From Holacanthus passer (lineage: Eukaryota; Chordata; Actinopteri; Pomacanthidae), in contig JAFREQ010000038.1 of assembly GCA_025331565.1 (NCBI GenBank), positions 1,550,001 through 1,614,000 on the forward strand: a stretch of 64,000 bases of DNA, given 5' to 3'. The notes beneath the pieces were generated by a model. That model was given only the letters and a program-made list of their open reading frames with translations, ran no database searches and had not been told where the DNA came from. A program made the translations under genes and the position numbers. Position 1 is the first letter of the stretch. The number at the start of each line of letters is the position of its first letter. Positions 27,616 through 42,466 of this stretch are shown in pieces.

Positions 27616-28402
27616 CAAAGACTACACAATGAATATCTGTGTTAATTGTTATTGTTCCTGTGCACAGGAAAAAGGAATCAAGGCAACGGTGTGGAGTTAA
27701 TGTGATATCTGGACAGTGCAGAGGTTCTTCCAGCACAGCAAGGACATGAATGGCAGCTGCTGCAGAAAATGGGGTGCATGGTAGCGCTGATGGAGGCACA
27801 ATCACTCAAATGACCACACTAAAGTTTTTCAAATCTTTCTTGATTGAAAAGTTTAAGATTACACGTGTTTACTGCACTGCACACATTTTAATTTTTGGTG
27901 TATTCATGTAAAAATGCAGTAATGCCTACTGAGTTCTCATGGGTCGAAACATCATCACACTGACGAGGCAATGGTTAGTGTCATCCCATCACAAGATTGT
28001 CTCTAGTCTTCTTTGGATTAGGCAGACTAGACACTAGAATGGCATGATGCTGCCATACTTAAATTAATATTCCTATTGGCAGTTATTTACATTTCTTATG
28101 TACTAATAATGTACCAATACTATACAGATATCCCATCAGTTTCTTCTATTAAGTCCAGTCATCCAGGCTGAGTAAAGTGTGCAGAGTAAAAACAGATTCT
28201 CCAGCTGGTCTTTGAACAGCTTCCTCCTTTGCAGAGTGTAACTGTTCCATAATGTGTAATGTAATTTGTTTTTTGTTAATATGGGTTTATAAAATTGGTA
28301 TCAAAAATGCATAATTCAGGAAACAGGATCAAAATTACGGTATCAGTATCAAAGATTTTTGAACAATACCTAGGTGGTTTTGTAGATTTTCTCAGCCAAA
28401 TC

Positions 28403-28490
28403 AGGTTTCCTCCCACAGTCCAATGACAAGCAGATGCATGCTATTCAGCAGTTTACTGAACAGGAAACTCTAAATTGCTGATAGGTGTTT
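28403..28490 (+). repeat. Degenerate copy of a common fish interspersed repeat
   Basis: TTTCCTCCCACAGTCCAATG, then CTCTAAATTGCTGATAGGTG, follow the pattern of a very common vertebrate repeat segment (consensus roughly 'cccacagtccaaagacatg ... ctaaattgcc'). Only a fragment is present. Class not assigned. Confidence 0.5.
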
Positions 28491-28829
28491 GCTTGCCCAT
28501 GTGTTAGCCTTGTGTTTCTTGATTGTTGTTGATTTCCCTGTTTTTAGACCAGTGCACACTGGGATATGCAGGTTAATAGTGTAGATGGAACTGTGATGAT
28601 AGCATTATTATTATTTGAATAGGATTCGTGGTGCTTCCAAATTGTAATCTAAAGTATGTGTAGGCGATTAAGTGTGAGAAAAAGATTATTAATGAGAATA
28701 TAACGGCCAAGTAGGAGGAGAGATTGATTGCTCATTTCACAGCTTTAAGAGTGAACAACAGTGTCCACGACTCACATGCAGACCAGGCTTTGCTGGGTGC
28801 AAGAAAGACAATTATAAGGAGTTAACAAA

Positions 28830-28910
28830 ATTAATGCTACAATGATTCGTTTATTAATCGAGTCATTGATACACAAAATGAATCAGCTAGATCAACCGTC
28901 CTGATAATCA
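28830..28910. repeat. Fragment of an ATCGATTA-rich repeat
   Basis: TGCTACAATGATTCG, TTATTAATCGAGTCATTGAT and GATAATCAAAG resemble one end of the same family as the block at 59787-60045, in the opposite orientation. Strongly diverged. Confidence 0.35.
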
Positions 28911-31900
28911 AAGAAGGTCTACTTTCTGAACATAGCTGTGGAGTGAGACTGGAAAACTGGCAGGATGAGATAGTGGTTGTGTCTGTCACGCTCTCTTTAG
29001 CTTGCATATACACACATACACCCTGGGCAAACCAACAGCCGCGTCATACACTGATGTGATTAATAAACAGGCTGCACACATATCACATGTTAAGCTACAC
29101 TAAGCCAAAGAAAATTCCAGTAATTGTTTGACAGTAGACATCCAACTATATTGGAAAAAGTCTGATGCTATTCTGGTTATCATGGGAGCTGTAGGATCTA
29201 TTGTAGTGTGTACTCCAGTCGGTTAGTGTGGATAATATGGACTGACGGGGCAGTGGGGGGCAATGAGTTCACCTTAAATGTCTGTATCCTGATAGGGAAA
29301 TTCCAGTTCTGTGGCTGTCATATTCACATAGGATACAGAGAGAAGACCTGTTGTTGCCGCATGGCAGTGTCGGCTGGAGCTCCTGAAATGAAGACTTTTG
29401 TATTTGAACACCCATATGGTGTATGAGAAATCTGATGTTGTTAACACATAACTGTCTAGAGGGATTTTCCATTCAGTAGGATTATCGTGTGAACTGCATA
29501 TTTCAGTAATTCAGGCACATTTTTGGCTAATTTTGTTTCATAAAGGAGGTTTAAGTAAGTCTGACCCAAGTAATCATGGGAACTTATCCCTCCAGACTAA
29601 CCTGGTCACGCTAGTTTTAGCTTCGCCTCAAGCTTAACCAGTTTTGCAATCAATCAGTCAGACTGAAACAGTGTTGTCTTTAATGTTCCTCTGCAAAGTT
29701 TCCACAAAAGTTAATCTCTACTTCTATCAAGTCCGAGCTTTTCGCTGGTCTACAACATGTTTCCAAAAGTTCACCCGTGCTTTTTATATTGCACAGGTCA
29801 GTGTCACATGGCACATACTGTAATTGGCTCAGTATTGAGCACTAAACTTTGGTTACATGCTAGATTTATTGTGAGGCTTTTGTATTTTCATTTTGTTGTT
29901 GTGAAAAGCTCATTTGGCTCCAAAGCATAGTTTGTGGCTGTGTTTCTTTTACTGCTGTATGCATGGTTCACGTACTGCCACAGCAACCTTAACCACATGG
30001 ATTTGTTGTTATGTGGTGCTTTGGGGTTGTTTGCATTATTTATGGTGGTCTTAATTGATTTACCTATAAACACAAACCATCATTATCATCCCAGTGTCTG
30101 GACCATATATTTTACTTTACTAAAGACTTGATTCTGTAGCTTTCATTCTCACATGAATTCAAAGACATGGGACAGCTAATTCTGAAGTGTGGTGTAGCAA
30201 TTATGTTAGTGATGTAGACCTCCACAGGATGAAACCTTAGCCCAAACTCTCTACACCTGTAGTGCATATCAGCTGCTTTTGGGTTAGGACCTGTTGAAAT
30301 ATTTAGCAGCTGCCTTGGATCAGTTTCTCTGTGCCTACAGGTAAGCCCAAACCAGTCTGATCAGGTTTCCACAGGTGGGTTACAGAATGTGAGCTAGATC
30401 AATGAAATCAGTCAGTCTGTCTTCACATCAACAATCAACCATTTCTTGTCACCACTGTGATGGATTCTTTGTCATTTTCAAACAAAGGCATATAACACAC
30501 TTGCTAGGGCCACTGTGTGTTCAGTCTTTGCTGAATGAACAGAAAGTCATCCTTCCATCACCACCACTATAATCTGACACAATGCATGGCTTTGACCAGG
30601 TTTGCATATAGAAGGAAAAGCAGCTAAAAGTACAATGAAGGCAGTGCAGCAGTGGATGAGCAGAGTTGGCTGTGGGATTGGAAGCTAACCTCTTAATCCA
30701 TCTGAGTGCTGGCGTCTTGAGAAAAGGGCATCTCTGCCAAGTCAACAGGGCACAGGTCACGCTATCAAGCTCGGGTTATATCCTGTTGAGAGAAGATGCA
30801 AAGGTTTGAGACACATAACAAGATGTTTGCCCATTGATGAGGGGTTCTTTTTAAACCAAAGGCCACACATGTTTGCCTTGTGGGTTATTACATAGTGGTC
30901 CATTTACAGCAGCCAAGAAATGGGCGCTCCTAATATTATGAACAACAGTTGGCAGAGCATCTTAATGAACCCAAACACTGAATACTCAACAGCACAATTA
31001 GAGGCAATGGTCTGACATTATGTTTTGCATTATATATACTAAGTGCCACTAAAGCACTGTTATGTGTTCACCTGAGAAAACCTGTGTTGGCCTGGGTCCA
31101 GTTCAAATTCAGGCCAAGATAATGCAATTCAAAATAAGATGACAGTGACAAAGAGAGATAATAAAGGAAGGAATAAATGGACAAGAAACAAGAGGAGGGA
31201 GACCTCTGCTCTTTTGAATATTCATGAGCCTGTGCAATCTTAATGTTCAATTTTAAGACCACTCCTCGTCAAACATTAAAAAGACAGGGGGTGGTGTCCC
31301 CTGCCTGTCATTGGGAAATATTGATGCAACAATTCTGTGGGGTGCACAAACAGACACACAAACACAACTACACATTTAAGAAGTGGAAAAGGTGTTTTTG
31401 CACTTCCTTGTGTTGCTAATATGGGCTTCAAGTGTGGATGTTAATGAGAATCAATGCAGCCCAGAGGGGCTTTTGACAGAGAGGGGAGAGCACTGCTGCA
31501 GCCTCAGTGCCAAAATTACTCCCTGTGGTCAAGCACTACTTTATTCCTCCAAGACTCCATCTGTTAAGTAAAAGGCTCAAAACACTGGCTGCTTTTCCTT
31601 GAGAGTAGCTTTAGTAGTAATTCTGTCTGCTAAGTCTTCAAAGTGTTGCCCAGCAAAACTTGGGCCTCTTGAGGAGATCGGCCGCAATCAGTGAGTTTAT
31701 ATGCACTTCAGAAGTCAAATCATTCTTAGCCTTTGACAGTAACCCAATTTGTAAAATATGTAAATGAGATGAAACGTTTCTTTTATCAAGTCTTGTGATT
31801 AATAGAAACCCAGTTAACATAGATAGACTTCTCCCAGTGACCTGGTTTCCTGTGTGCATGTAAATGTAGCGAATGAGACATCGCTGATTAATACGAACTT

Positions 31901-33955
31901 CCACTCTCAATTCCCTCCCTGCACTCCTTTTTACACACAAACACAATTCGGCAAGAGGCCTTATCTTGATAATTATGCATTCAAATGAGCAGTGGAGGGA
32001 ATGTTTGGCAATGAAAGGAGTGCTGGATTGGTGCAGGGTAGGTTTGGATGGCACCAAAATTGTGAAATTAATCTGTTTTTGAGGCCATGTGGAGTCCCAC
32101 ACTGATTAAATAAACCTCAGAACATCAAGCACCAGCACCCCTATTAAGAAACAAGGTCTCCTAAGGTATCAGGTTCTTTACCTAGTAAAAAAAGACATTA
32201 CAGTATATCAATTAATCTGCTAACAAAAACCTAATGAACAGAAGACCGATGATCAAAACAAGCCACTAACTTCGCCATCACTTTTTGGACATTTGTCCAT
32301 AATGCAAAGTGCATGTATGACAATTTCACCATGGCAATAAACTGTAGTACCAACAGGGTAACAACACTCTCTGAGCTGTGTTGCAGGTGTCACGTCTTCA
32401 CAAATGATCCACTGATTCAGTATGTGGCAGGAGGGTGCATCTCTTCCAAGTGATCAGCTTCAGAGAAAAACAAGTAAAGACGTGCAGGCACACATACACA
32501 CATCAAAATAACTGATCCAGGCCCTGATAGTGTGTGGTCTGATGAAACAGCAGGATGGCTTACATGGCTTACACAGTAGCCTTTTCTCCAATGCCCCTCA
32601 CTCCTCACCACCTGTTTCCTCCTACTCTGCCCGCATACAGCTCCAGTAACAGTCAGTGAGCTGTTGTAGTCAGCTGGTGTGGAAACAAAAGTCAAGGTGA
32701 TCTGAATGACATACAACATTCATCAGCAAATAGATAACCACAGAGGAAGCAGTCCTCATTAGATTGGTAAAGCTTCCTTAACATGAAACAATAAAAAAAG
32801 AAAGTCTTTTATCAATGTTTTCTCTGGTCAAACGCCACTAATTCATATTTCAGCCTTTAGCAATCCACGGTAGTTTAACTTACAGTAATGCTATCTTTGA
32901 GGAGTACACTGCCTGTGCTCAATGCTCTTAACCCCTTTCAGCTCCTGTGGGTTGGTTTAAGGGATTTTCTCAAGAGCACCTCAGACTTTTTCACTTTCTC
33001 CATCCATATTTATCCTGTTTTTTTCTATTCTTTAGGGCACCACTGCCCCATTGCAGGCATGTAAATACTGTAATTCCAGTTAGTGCACAGGTATTTGTTA
33101 GCATCTGTTCTACTGCTATTTTATCATCCACTGATAATTGAAAGGACAATTAGTGCACACTAACTGAGGAATAACTCCAAAGCTCACAAACACTCGGGAC
33201 AGCAATTTAAAATGCTCTACAAGAGGAAAGAAGAGGCCAGCTGAGCTGGCAGAAGATGTCTCCCATCAGAGTTGGGGGGAGGGGGAATTATGGAGAACTG
33301 CAGCTTTTAATGATTTGACATTTTTAATGATGGTTAGAGGGAAGAGGGGGTGAACCATTTATCAGTATGTGGCCCCTGGGAGACGATAGCACTCAATCGC
33401 TTCTGCCTCATTTACCTTTTCTACTTCCAACCCTGTGTGTTTCAATCCAAAGACATTCTCAAGCGACCAATCACTTCTATTGTATATGGGCCCAGGCTGA
33501 AATCACGGCCATCAGAGTGACTATTAAATTGTACAACAATGATGATGATTATAATTATTATAATATAATGATGAATAACCTTGTTAAGAGCCCTGGGGTG
33601 CTTCATCACCTCCTTCCTGTAATGCTAAATGCAAAGCTGAAGAAAATGTAAATAAATCCTCAAATACACACAGTCACACCTCAGTTTGAAGAATGCTTCA
33701 ATTATGAATCCAAAACCTCTCAAAACATCATATGCAGCCCTTCCTTCACCAAACAGCAAAATAATTATTTCAGTCCAGTCAGCTAGTTTGTCACATTAAT
33801 TTTTGATTCCAATGAAATTTTGAAGTTTTGATTAACAAGTTGTGATTCACTATGTGTGTACATTTTATGACCACTAACCACTATCAAAATAATGATAAGA
33901 GAATCGTACCTCTGTCTCTATCGGTCCTGACCTCACATGCTCTGTATGAGTGTAT

Positions 33956-33960
<5 letters not shown>

Positions 33961-34019
<59 letters not shown>
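33961..34019. repeat. (TG)29 microsatellite
   Basis: An uninterrupted TG tract of about 59 bp, preceded by interrupted TG units. Confidence 0.97.
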
Positions 34020-34021
<2 letters not shown>

Positions 34022-34422
34022 AGCTGAGAGGTTGTGTCCTGCCAAGTAGAGAGTGGAGAGTTTGACAAACATTAGCAAAATAATTGATGACAAAACTCAT
34101 TAAGAACTGCACTGATTGCACAGACAGCCTTATTAGAAGGTCTACTTTGGAAAACACGGGTGGCAGCAACTTGACCATTACGCAGTAAGCATTTTGCATA
34201 TACATCACACAGGCATTTATGGGCTTAACAAAATTACAAATGAATGAATTCTTCATTTACATTGAACTTTTGCAGCAAAGCCATGTCTGAGAGGCATTGC
34301 AAACGCACATTAAAAATAGGCAATGATGTTAAAGTAACAGGTCAATGTCATACGAGGAACATGTAGGATATGCTCAGCCTCACACTGTCATTTTACAGTT
34401 TAAACTGGCCTAGATCCACCTA

Positions 34423-34468
34423 AGATAAGATAAACCTTTATTCGGCCCACAGTGGGGAAATTCACCTA
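34423..34468 (-). mobile_element. 3' tail of a retroposon-like repeat
   Basis: On the minus strand: GAATTTCCCCACTGTGGG, then AATAAAGGTTTATC and a short TTATC repeat. This is a tail shared by many fish LINE/SINE copies. Only the tail is recognisable. Confidence 0.5.
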
Positions 34469-37400
34469 GCTGTCTGTAACTGGCTGGCTACTCCATAATC
34501 TTGTGAAAAGTGATGCACATGGAAAATGTACCATAACTAGCCAACACAATTGGTAGCATGGATTTGTACATGATTTGTCTCTTTTCTGTTCTACCACTGG
34601 CCCTAGCTGAATATATGGTGTTTTGGAATTGCTAGCGCTGGTCACTTTTGAAGACAACAGCAAAATGCTTGATCAACTTCAGATATTTCAGAAAGGTTAT
34701 GCCATTAGTTAAGACAAGCTCTTAGTTCATTATTTTATTCAATTTGATTGAGATGGAATCACTGTATCTATACAAGCCATTCCTTTTAAAAACAGCAGCA
34801 GGTGATCCTGTGCTGTAAATTGCAAACATTTACTGTTTTCTTCTCCGTTTCTTCTCCTTATCAGAACTCTGGGACTGCTGTGGCTATGAAGAGCCCAAAT
34901 TTCCATTTGAAAAACCAATCATTAGCTCACTTTATTCTTTGTGGAGGAAAAATAAAAACAGCAAGACAATACACACGTGCATATAGACACACCAGTTCAG
35001 CACCTTTGTTATGGTGATGAGCACGGATTCTCTCTCTCCTTCCTGGTAAGAGGTATACCAGGATGAAACAACAAATTTGCAAGGAGCACTGGGACACCTA
35101 ATTACACATTTCTGTCAATTGTCTTCAAAAATGGTCGAAAAAACACAAGTAAATATTTGAAGTGTGGAGCTCTGTGTTTACCATCTCTGCAGAGCAAGGA
35201 CAGACACTGCTTCATTCCTTGACATAGGAACCACTAAAACAGCCAATTAGCAGCATATTTTAACAGTGTAACTGGCCACACTCAAAAATGACTTGACATG
35301 CTCTGGATGTAGGCCACAGGATGGTTTTGATGACATGGTGCTTAACTGGGAGGCATGTTAGCAGATCAAAAGCACCATGTCATTTTAGCGGCTAAATTAG
35401 CTCAATGTGCCATTGTTAAGCTTGTGGTCTCAACTACCCCTGAGAAAATAAGTCATTAGCTACAGTCAAACGTGGTGTGAATTAAATTGGATAATTAAAG
35501 GGTTGCTGTGCTCAAGCACTTGACAGAGTTCTAATTAAAAATGCTGAACAAAATTTGGTGAAGGGGGCGAAAAAAGACAGTGGTGTGGAAAAAGTGTCTG
35601 TTCCATTTTTGTGTTGCTTTGATCTAACCTCTTCCTTTCCCAAAGCTCCAGAACACTCTGCCTCAAAGACTTATCAGTTTGTTCTCACCTCAGGAGAACT
35701 CGCAGTGCAGCAACGGGCAGCGGTTGGTTAAGTGTGTCCTGGTAGAGCAACTCACCTGAACAACTACGTAATAAATGATGGAACCCACTGCTGTAAAAAC
35801 AAAGACCCTGACATCTTACAGGAGGACCAAGCCGGGGTCACATTAACCATTTTTTTTCTGACAAATTTTTTTTCGACAATGACCAATTAGAACACAGAGG
35901 GCATCTACCGTAAAATTAAGAAATTTACACACAACAGTCAATAACCACATGCAGACCACCTGTAGCAGACCCCCTATCCAGTTTGTGGCAAGTATGCACA
36001 TTAATTAGCTATTGTCTAATCTTGTATTTAATCTCAAGAGGAAGGTTTCATTTCAGGCTGAGCTACAGCAGGTCAACTAAGTTTAGTTTAATTTCTTATC
36101 TCTCCAATGCCCTCATAAATGCATTATCTGCAAGTTTGTTCTGTAGATTAAATGTTCCTGTGATCAAGTTGTTTGTGAAAATTATATCCTATTAAACAGG
36201 CTATGTCTAATTAATAATAAATGAAAAATTATGGGTAATAACAGATTATGACAGCATTTTTACAACCCTGTCTGCACAAAATAACAGACAGCGAGAAAGT
36301 CTAATAAAACTTCTGGGACCAGCAAACAAAGGTATTGAACGTCAGTGGAGCAACAGGATTCCAGTAGAGCATGTCCATGAGTACATAGGACAGCTCAATT
36401 ATTCATGTCAGTGTAGTGTGGCTAAATAATGGCTAGGTTCAAGGCATGGTTGAAACTAGAGGTAGGGCTGTGTGTGTGTCCACTAGCATGTCTAAATCAC
36501 ATCAGAAGAAGTGTAAAACCAGACAGCTCAGTGCTGCCACAAAACAATTTTAGTCTCTGAATTTAAAATGAAAAAAGGGGAGTTGGAGACCACATATACA
36601 CTGGACAGTCTTTTAAAAATACATGGCCACATTCATAACTACAGATCATTTAGATTGTTTTAAAAGTCTATATGTTGTTACCAGATTTACTATACACATG
36701 AACGCACTTCTACACAGGAAGAAAAACAGAAAGCTGGAATGATACTGTTTTGCATTGCACTCATGGCTTATCAAAACTAGAGATGCTTGCAATGACTAAT
36801 GTCCCTGTCGTTTAAACTTAAGACTAGTCAACTAGTCAAACAGACACAACTTAATCTATAAGGTTAAGCATTATTTGAAAATATATTGCTAATATTATGA
36901 GATATTTGAAAAGTCACATTCTTCAGTGACCAAATTGCATTTTCAATGCCGCTGAAATGTGTGGCACTTTGCACCGTGAGTTAAGAACATCATGCTGTAA
37001 TTGTGTACACTGAACTATAAGCACATGATTATTATAACTTGATTCTGGTTTCTTTTTCTTTATATTCTATACCCAGTCTATATAGAGGTGGTGGTAAAAA
37101 TTCATGACACAACATGGCTGAACTTGATATGAAAAGCTTCCCTGTTCAGAACGATTGAGTACAATACACGGGAAATCTTCTTAAAAAACATGTACTTGGC
37201 AGTTGTGTGCTTAAAGTAGACCTTTTACTTATTACAGCCAGAAACCATGAAACACCAGAGCCACTGTATTAGTGGACATTCAGCAAAATGCTCCTTTTAG
37301 TGCTCTCAAGGAAGCTATGCTAAAGCTAATGTTGTTAGCTCCAACGTCTAAAATGCGAAATTAACCCTCCAGTGATTTGTGCATAGCATCAATTTCTGAC

Positions 37401-40400
37401 TTGATGTCTTTCTTTTTCCTGTCATGATTTTAATGTGCACAAAACTCCAGCCTCAGGTTACCAGCTAGTAGCAGACGGGTGAAGTACAGTATCATGTAAT
37501 TATGTTGTCATGTATGAAAAGACTCAAAATAAACAGTGCAAGGAGACCACTTACTTACTATAAGAAAACTGTTTATCAGCATTTGTATAGGAATGATTCT
37601 ATCCCAAGCTTTTAGACCCATATAAGCAGATGAATTAAACCACGATCACTATAAGCAGTTTCGACTGCAATAATCATTTTAATCGACTCATATTTCTTGT
37701 GCTGACTTGCAAGGGTAGCAACATTTTGAATGGTCGACTGATCATGCACATGCCTAATGAAAACACTCCTCGTCATAAGCCTCTGCTTCTGCATATTGAC
37801 GCGTAACCACTGCTGTTATCTCCATTTCTGTTTCCACCACACTGCTAGCAAGCAACCATGTATGACTGCATTTCTGCACAAATATATACACACCACTGTG
37901 CAAGAGGTCAACCTGAGGTGAGATAAGTCCCAGTGGTTGTGTGTATGTGGACTGTGCCCTCACAATGAACCAGTGGTTTGGGCACACTGTTTTGCATGGC
38001 AGATTGTTGTGGCAGGAAAAAAGATAGAGATGAAGAGAAAGAGGAGAAGAGACAGAGTGGGAGGAGGAAAAGGCAGCTGGTAGGAAGAGGTTGCAGTAGG
38101 AGCTAGGGGGAGGATGTCTGGTTTAAAACATTCAAGAGGAAACTTCCTGCTTCAGGATCAGATTTACATAAGCTTCTATTTTACACACAGCTGAAAATAA
38201 AAATGAGCTGTCAGCTTTTATGTTAACCTACAGAACATACAGGATCTCTATGTATAGTGAATAAGAACAAAAACCGCCAAGCGTGTCCACTCAATGGGAA
38301 AAAAGGCACTGCTCCATCATACTATGCAATAATGCAACAGTGTATGTGTAAACAGAATAAAGAAAAAAAACTCACATTTCTAAAAGGTTACTCCCCAAAG
38401 ACAGCTGGACAAAGTTGGGGGGGAACCATCTCAGATAAAAGAACTATTTCACACACCAGATGACAAAGACTATTGTTCAGACGGTCACATTACACTGATA
38501 CAAATGTGAGATGCTTTGAGCATCTGTAAAAGATGAATAAAAGCATTCATCAAGTTTTCCAAATTCTCACCAAAATCAATGACATCACACTATTTTCATC
38601 AGTGCCATAAACCGGGTCTTTTATCTCTGCTTGTAAGAGTTTGGGATAATGGCTTCCGTTACAAGAGGCTTTTTAAACCTTAATTAAATGGCTGTGAGAC
38701 TTTATTAAGGTGATCACTGCAGCCATCCATAGCTACTCTCCACTGGCAACCTCTTCTTCAGCCAGCTATTGATCACTCCACTGTTTCACCCACTTCCACA
38801 GTCAATGTGTCTCCTTACATGCCATTTGACTCTCACTCAACGTGCTTGAGCCAACTCCACTAGGACATCTGAATTCTGCTAGAAAACAACTGGTTCATAT
38901 GACAAGTCGTCCAGCAGACTCTTGGTAGGCATCCATACCACTGGACTCATTTGTACACCCAAAATATGTAGCAGTATAGAAACAACCTTGTCCTGCTGCT
39001 TAGGGGCCTTAACAAACCGAATTGACTTCCAACAACAAACACTTTCAAATACCAACTGATGTATCACCTCATGTTTTCTTTCAAAAAGACACCACAATGG
39101 CTACAGCTATATGCCCCGTGTCAACCCCATTTAGCAAAACTGGCTTATAAAATTGGTTCAAAGTGTGAAAGGCAGCAATCTTTTCCCCCCGATGTAGATT
39201 TCATTTTAAGATCTGACAAAGTTGTACACCACACCAACAGCAAAGGCTACGAAGAAGGCTACGTTTGAACTAGTCTTTTCCCCTCCTTTAACTTTTTTTA
39301 AACTCTTCTTTCCTGATATTGACATCAGAAATTCTCATATCGTCTAATGCTAGGTTGAGTTAACAGTGCAGTTAGTCAACACATGGTGAAGATAACCACT
39401 GTCAAGAGGAGTTTTCATTCACAGGAGTTAGCAGCTCAATGCAGCACATAATGCAGATCTTCAGTGTACCAGTATAGAAACATGTGGGTGGAAGTTTCTT
39501 CCAGGAGGTGTGCTTTACACCACATCCTTCTCAGATGTGAAAGATAAACAGCCCTAGTAACTCGTGTGGTACATCCCTCTCGCTCCCTCTCCACAGGGAG
39601 GAACATCCATCATGTGCCTGAAGAGCTGGGTGAGAATCCAATCGTCAGCACACATCACTCACCCAGCAGCGACAGGCAACGCTGGCTGACATGTGCAGTA
39701 ACCTATTTTGTTAACATGCACACCGCGCCTAAAGGAGGGAACGATGAGTGGGATTTGCTTCAAACGGGTAAGCATATTAGTGAAACTCTTTTGCTGGAAA
39801 AAGGTCTCATGTCTCATCTAATCAATACTGACAGTCCTAAGCCAGTGGCAATGTGCTGCAATCAGAGACATACTGGTGACAGGGTGGGCAGTTGGAGCTT
39901 AGCGCTGCCTTAACCAAAGATCCCTTCCAGTATAAAAAGTCCACAAAATGTCCCACCTGATAACTGCTGGAACAACTGAGCCTGATGGGAAATGGTGCTA
40001 CTTTGCATGCAGCTCCTGCTGTTCAATCAACCATATCAGGCCAGAGCAATGAAAACAGCTGATGGATTTTTTTTCTTCATTTCTCCCCACACAATAGTGA
40101 CAGAAGCAATAGGGTAAAACTATGAAGTATTTACCACAGGTACTAAAGTGCAGCTGCAGCTAAAAACAATTATTCTAAGCCACTGTCACTCATTCAAAAT
40201 CATTTAAATGGCCTTCAAGAGCAACTAAACATGAGTGGCAGCAATTTAAAAGAGCAATTCAATTTAGTGTGAGCCACTCAAGTCATTAGATTCTATTACA
40301 CTGTGCAAACACAAGGGTGCTGCTGGCCTTTTAAAATGACCTGCTGTCCCGTAAAGCCCAGGCGTGGCCCTGCTCAGCACCAGATTGCTCTTAATGGGAT

Positions 40401-40481
40401 TTCACAACATTAACATTCTACTGAGTCAGCATCAGACACACTGACTACAGTGGCCCTTTGCTGAAACAGCCCCGTCTCTGA

Positions 40482-40483
<2 letters not shown>

Positions 40484-40516
<33 letters not shown>
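40484..40516. repeat. (GT)n microsatellite
   Basis: About 16 uninterrupted GT units. Confidence 0.96.
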
Positions 40517-40520
<4 letters not shown>

Positions 40521-42343
40521 GCAGAGATCATGGTGGGGACTGACTGGATGCACAGTGGGGACAATTATCAGACATGATTTGACTGCAGTGGAATGCCTCC
40601 AGGAGATAACAACTGTATGTAGATCCTCTGACAGACACAGCATTAAATGTTTCTATCTGGAGGAAAAATATCTGCTGACATGATGCAGCCGACTGCCTGA
40701 AACTCATAGGCATAGCAGCTCCTGTTTGGAAATGGACTTAAACACCATTACGTTGTAGTCATTTCTCTGGACACTGCTATTTCAGGAAAACTTTTTGCCA
40801 TTTTAGGACAGATTTTAGTCAAAAACTGTATTCATGTCATATCAGATAGACCATAAATATGAGCAGTCAAGTTGGAAAGCCTCTTTGAACTCTTTGAACC
40901 TCTTAACAGGAGATATGCAGCATTGAGCTAGAGAGTAAGACCTCTTACTAGCCCGAGTCGGACAACCATCCACCGGGTCAACTGCAGGTGTACTTCACTC
41001 CTTTCACCATCTGTAACGGCACATTTGCAGTCAGAAACATGCTTCACCTCTGCTCCAGGTTATTCATCCCAACAGTGGCAAGGAGCTGCTGCTGACTCAA
41101 CAATGAGCAGATGTAGTGTTTTTCCTGCATGCCTCTACAGCGTGTAATGTTAGACAGCCAATCACTAGCATTATTAGATCTCGGTACAAGCATACTGCAT
41201 GCTTACGGGCTCATTGACGCTTGTGACATTTACTCCTTAGGTATCGAACTTTGGTACTGAATGACAAGGCATTTACTGATATTCATTAATTTTAAAGCAA
41301 TTCCTTTAGCACTACTTTGTCCACACTCAAATACTAAAACAACAGGAAAGGTTCAATCTGTTGAAACTGAAAAAACAGAGTAAAATACGTGTTGCTTTAA
41401 TTAGGAGGTAACATCACATTAGCCGGATTCTGTGATCAAAAAAGTGCAGCTTTTTGGTGGTAAAACCATTAAAAACAAGTGTTGTGAATAATAATGTCTC
41501 ACTGACATCCAGAGAAAAAGGAGGCAGAGCATCTCATTTCCATGATCAATGTTAGGACTGCCTTTTTGTCAGCAGCAGAAGACTGAAGGGGAGAAGAAGC
41601 AGTTCTTACCTGGGTGTCACCCACAGCTGCCATTAGAGCTGATTTGCTGCTTGACACAGGAGGGTCGATTGAGTTGCAAAGCAATTGTTTCCCACCTCAT
41701 TTGTCAACGTTAATTCACCAAATATCCTGCCAGTGATGTCAGCATATTAGTTGCATCATCCAATTGTGTCACCAACAATGCATGGCTAGTCTGTCAGGCT
41801 GCCATAGCGGACTGCAGGTTGGAGATGCTGGATGTTAACCTCCAAGACAATGTGCCATTTTTCTACCTGGTGTCACTTTTGTGCTTGCCTTCAGTGATGT
41901 ACATTTATTCTCCTATTTCAAATGTTCAGTAAACCTTTATGAAAAACTATTCTACTCACATTTTAGCAGGAGAAATCTGATTTACGAAATCTGACCTGAT
42001 TAAATAGCAAAACCTATATGGAAAAGGAAATGGGATTCCACCTACACAGTGCTTGTTTTATATAAATAATCAATCTTGGATCAATATGGACCCCTTACAT
42101 TTGTTTTTCTTGTTTGTGTTTTTTGTAAGAATTGTGACTAAGACACATATTGAGTGAGACATTTTACAGTGAGATCAGTGTCAGTGTGGCTGAGGATAGA
42201 CAGTTATACATGTATGTCACATAACACACTGTCGAGGCCTGGATTCTGAAACATTAAGTCGATTAATTCTTCCACAGAAGCCCATATGGTGAACATATAA
42301 AAGATAAACTACTGAGTGTCCGGCCTCAACTGTTGAGTTCTCT

Positions 42344-42466
42344 GTACAGTTTCTTGTTCTCTGTATTGATGAGAGCCCAACTGATAAATTGGAAAGGCCA
42401 ATATTAGCTCATCAAAAATTTATTGTATTGTGTATATGTCAGGCGATTGAGAACAAGAAACTGTAC
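42344..42466. repeat. Inverted repeat with 18 bp perfect arms
   Basis: GTACAGTTTCTTGTTCTC (42344-42361) and its exact reverse complement (42449-42466) flank 87 bases. There is no coding capacity inside. This may be a foldback/MITE remnant or a local inverted duplication. Confidence 0.8.

Noticed and set aside
31638..32102. 154-residue minus-strand open frame
   Set aside because: No domain, no similarity I can recognise, and ordinary AT-rich intron composition.
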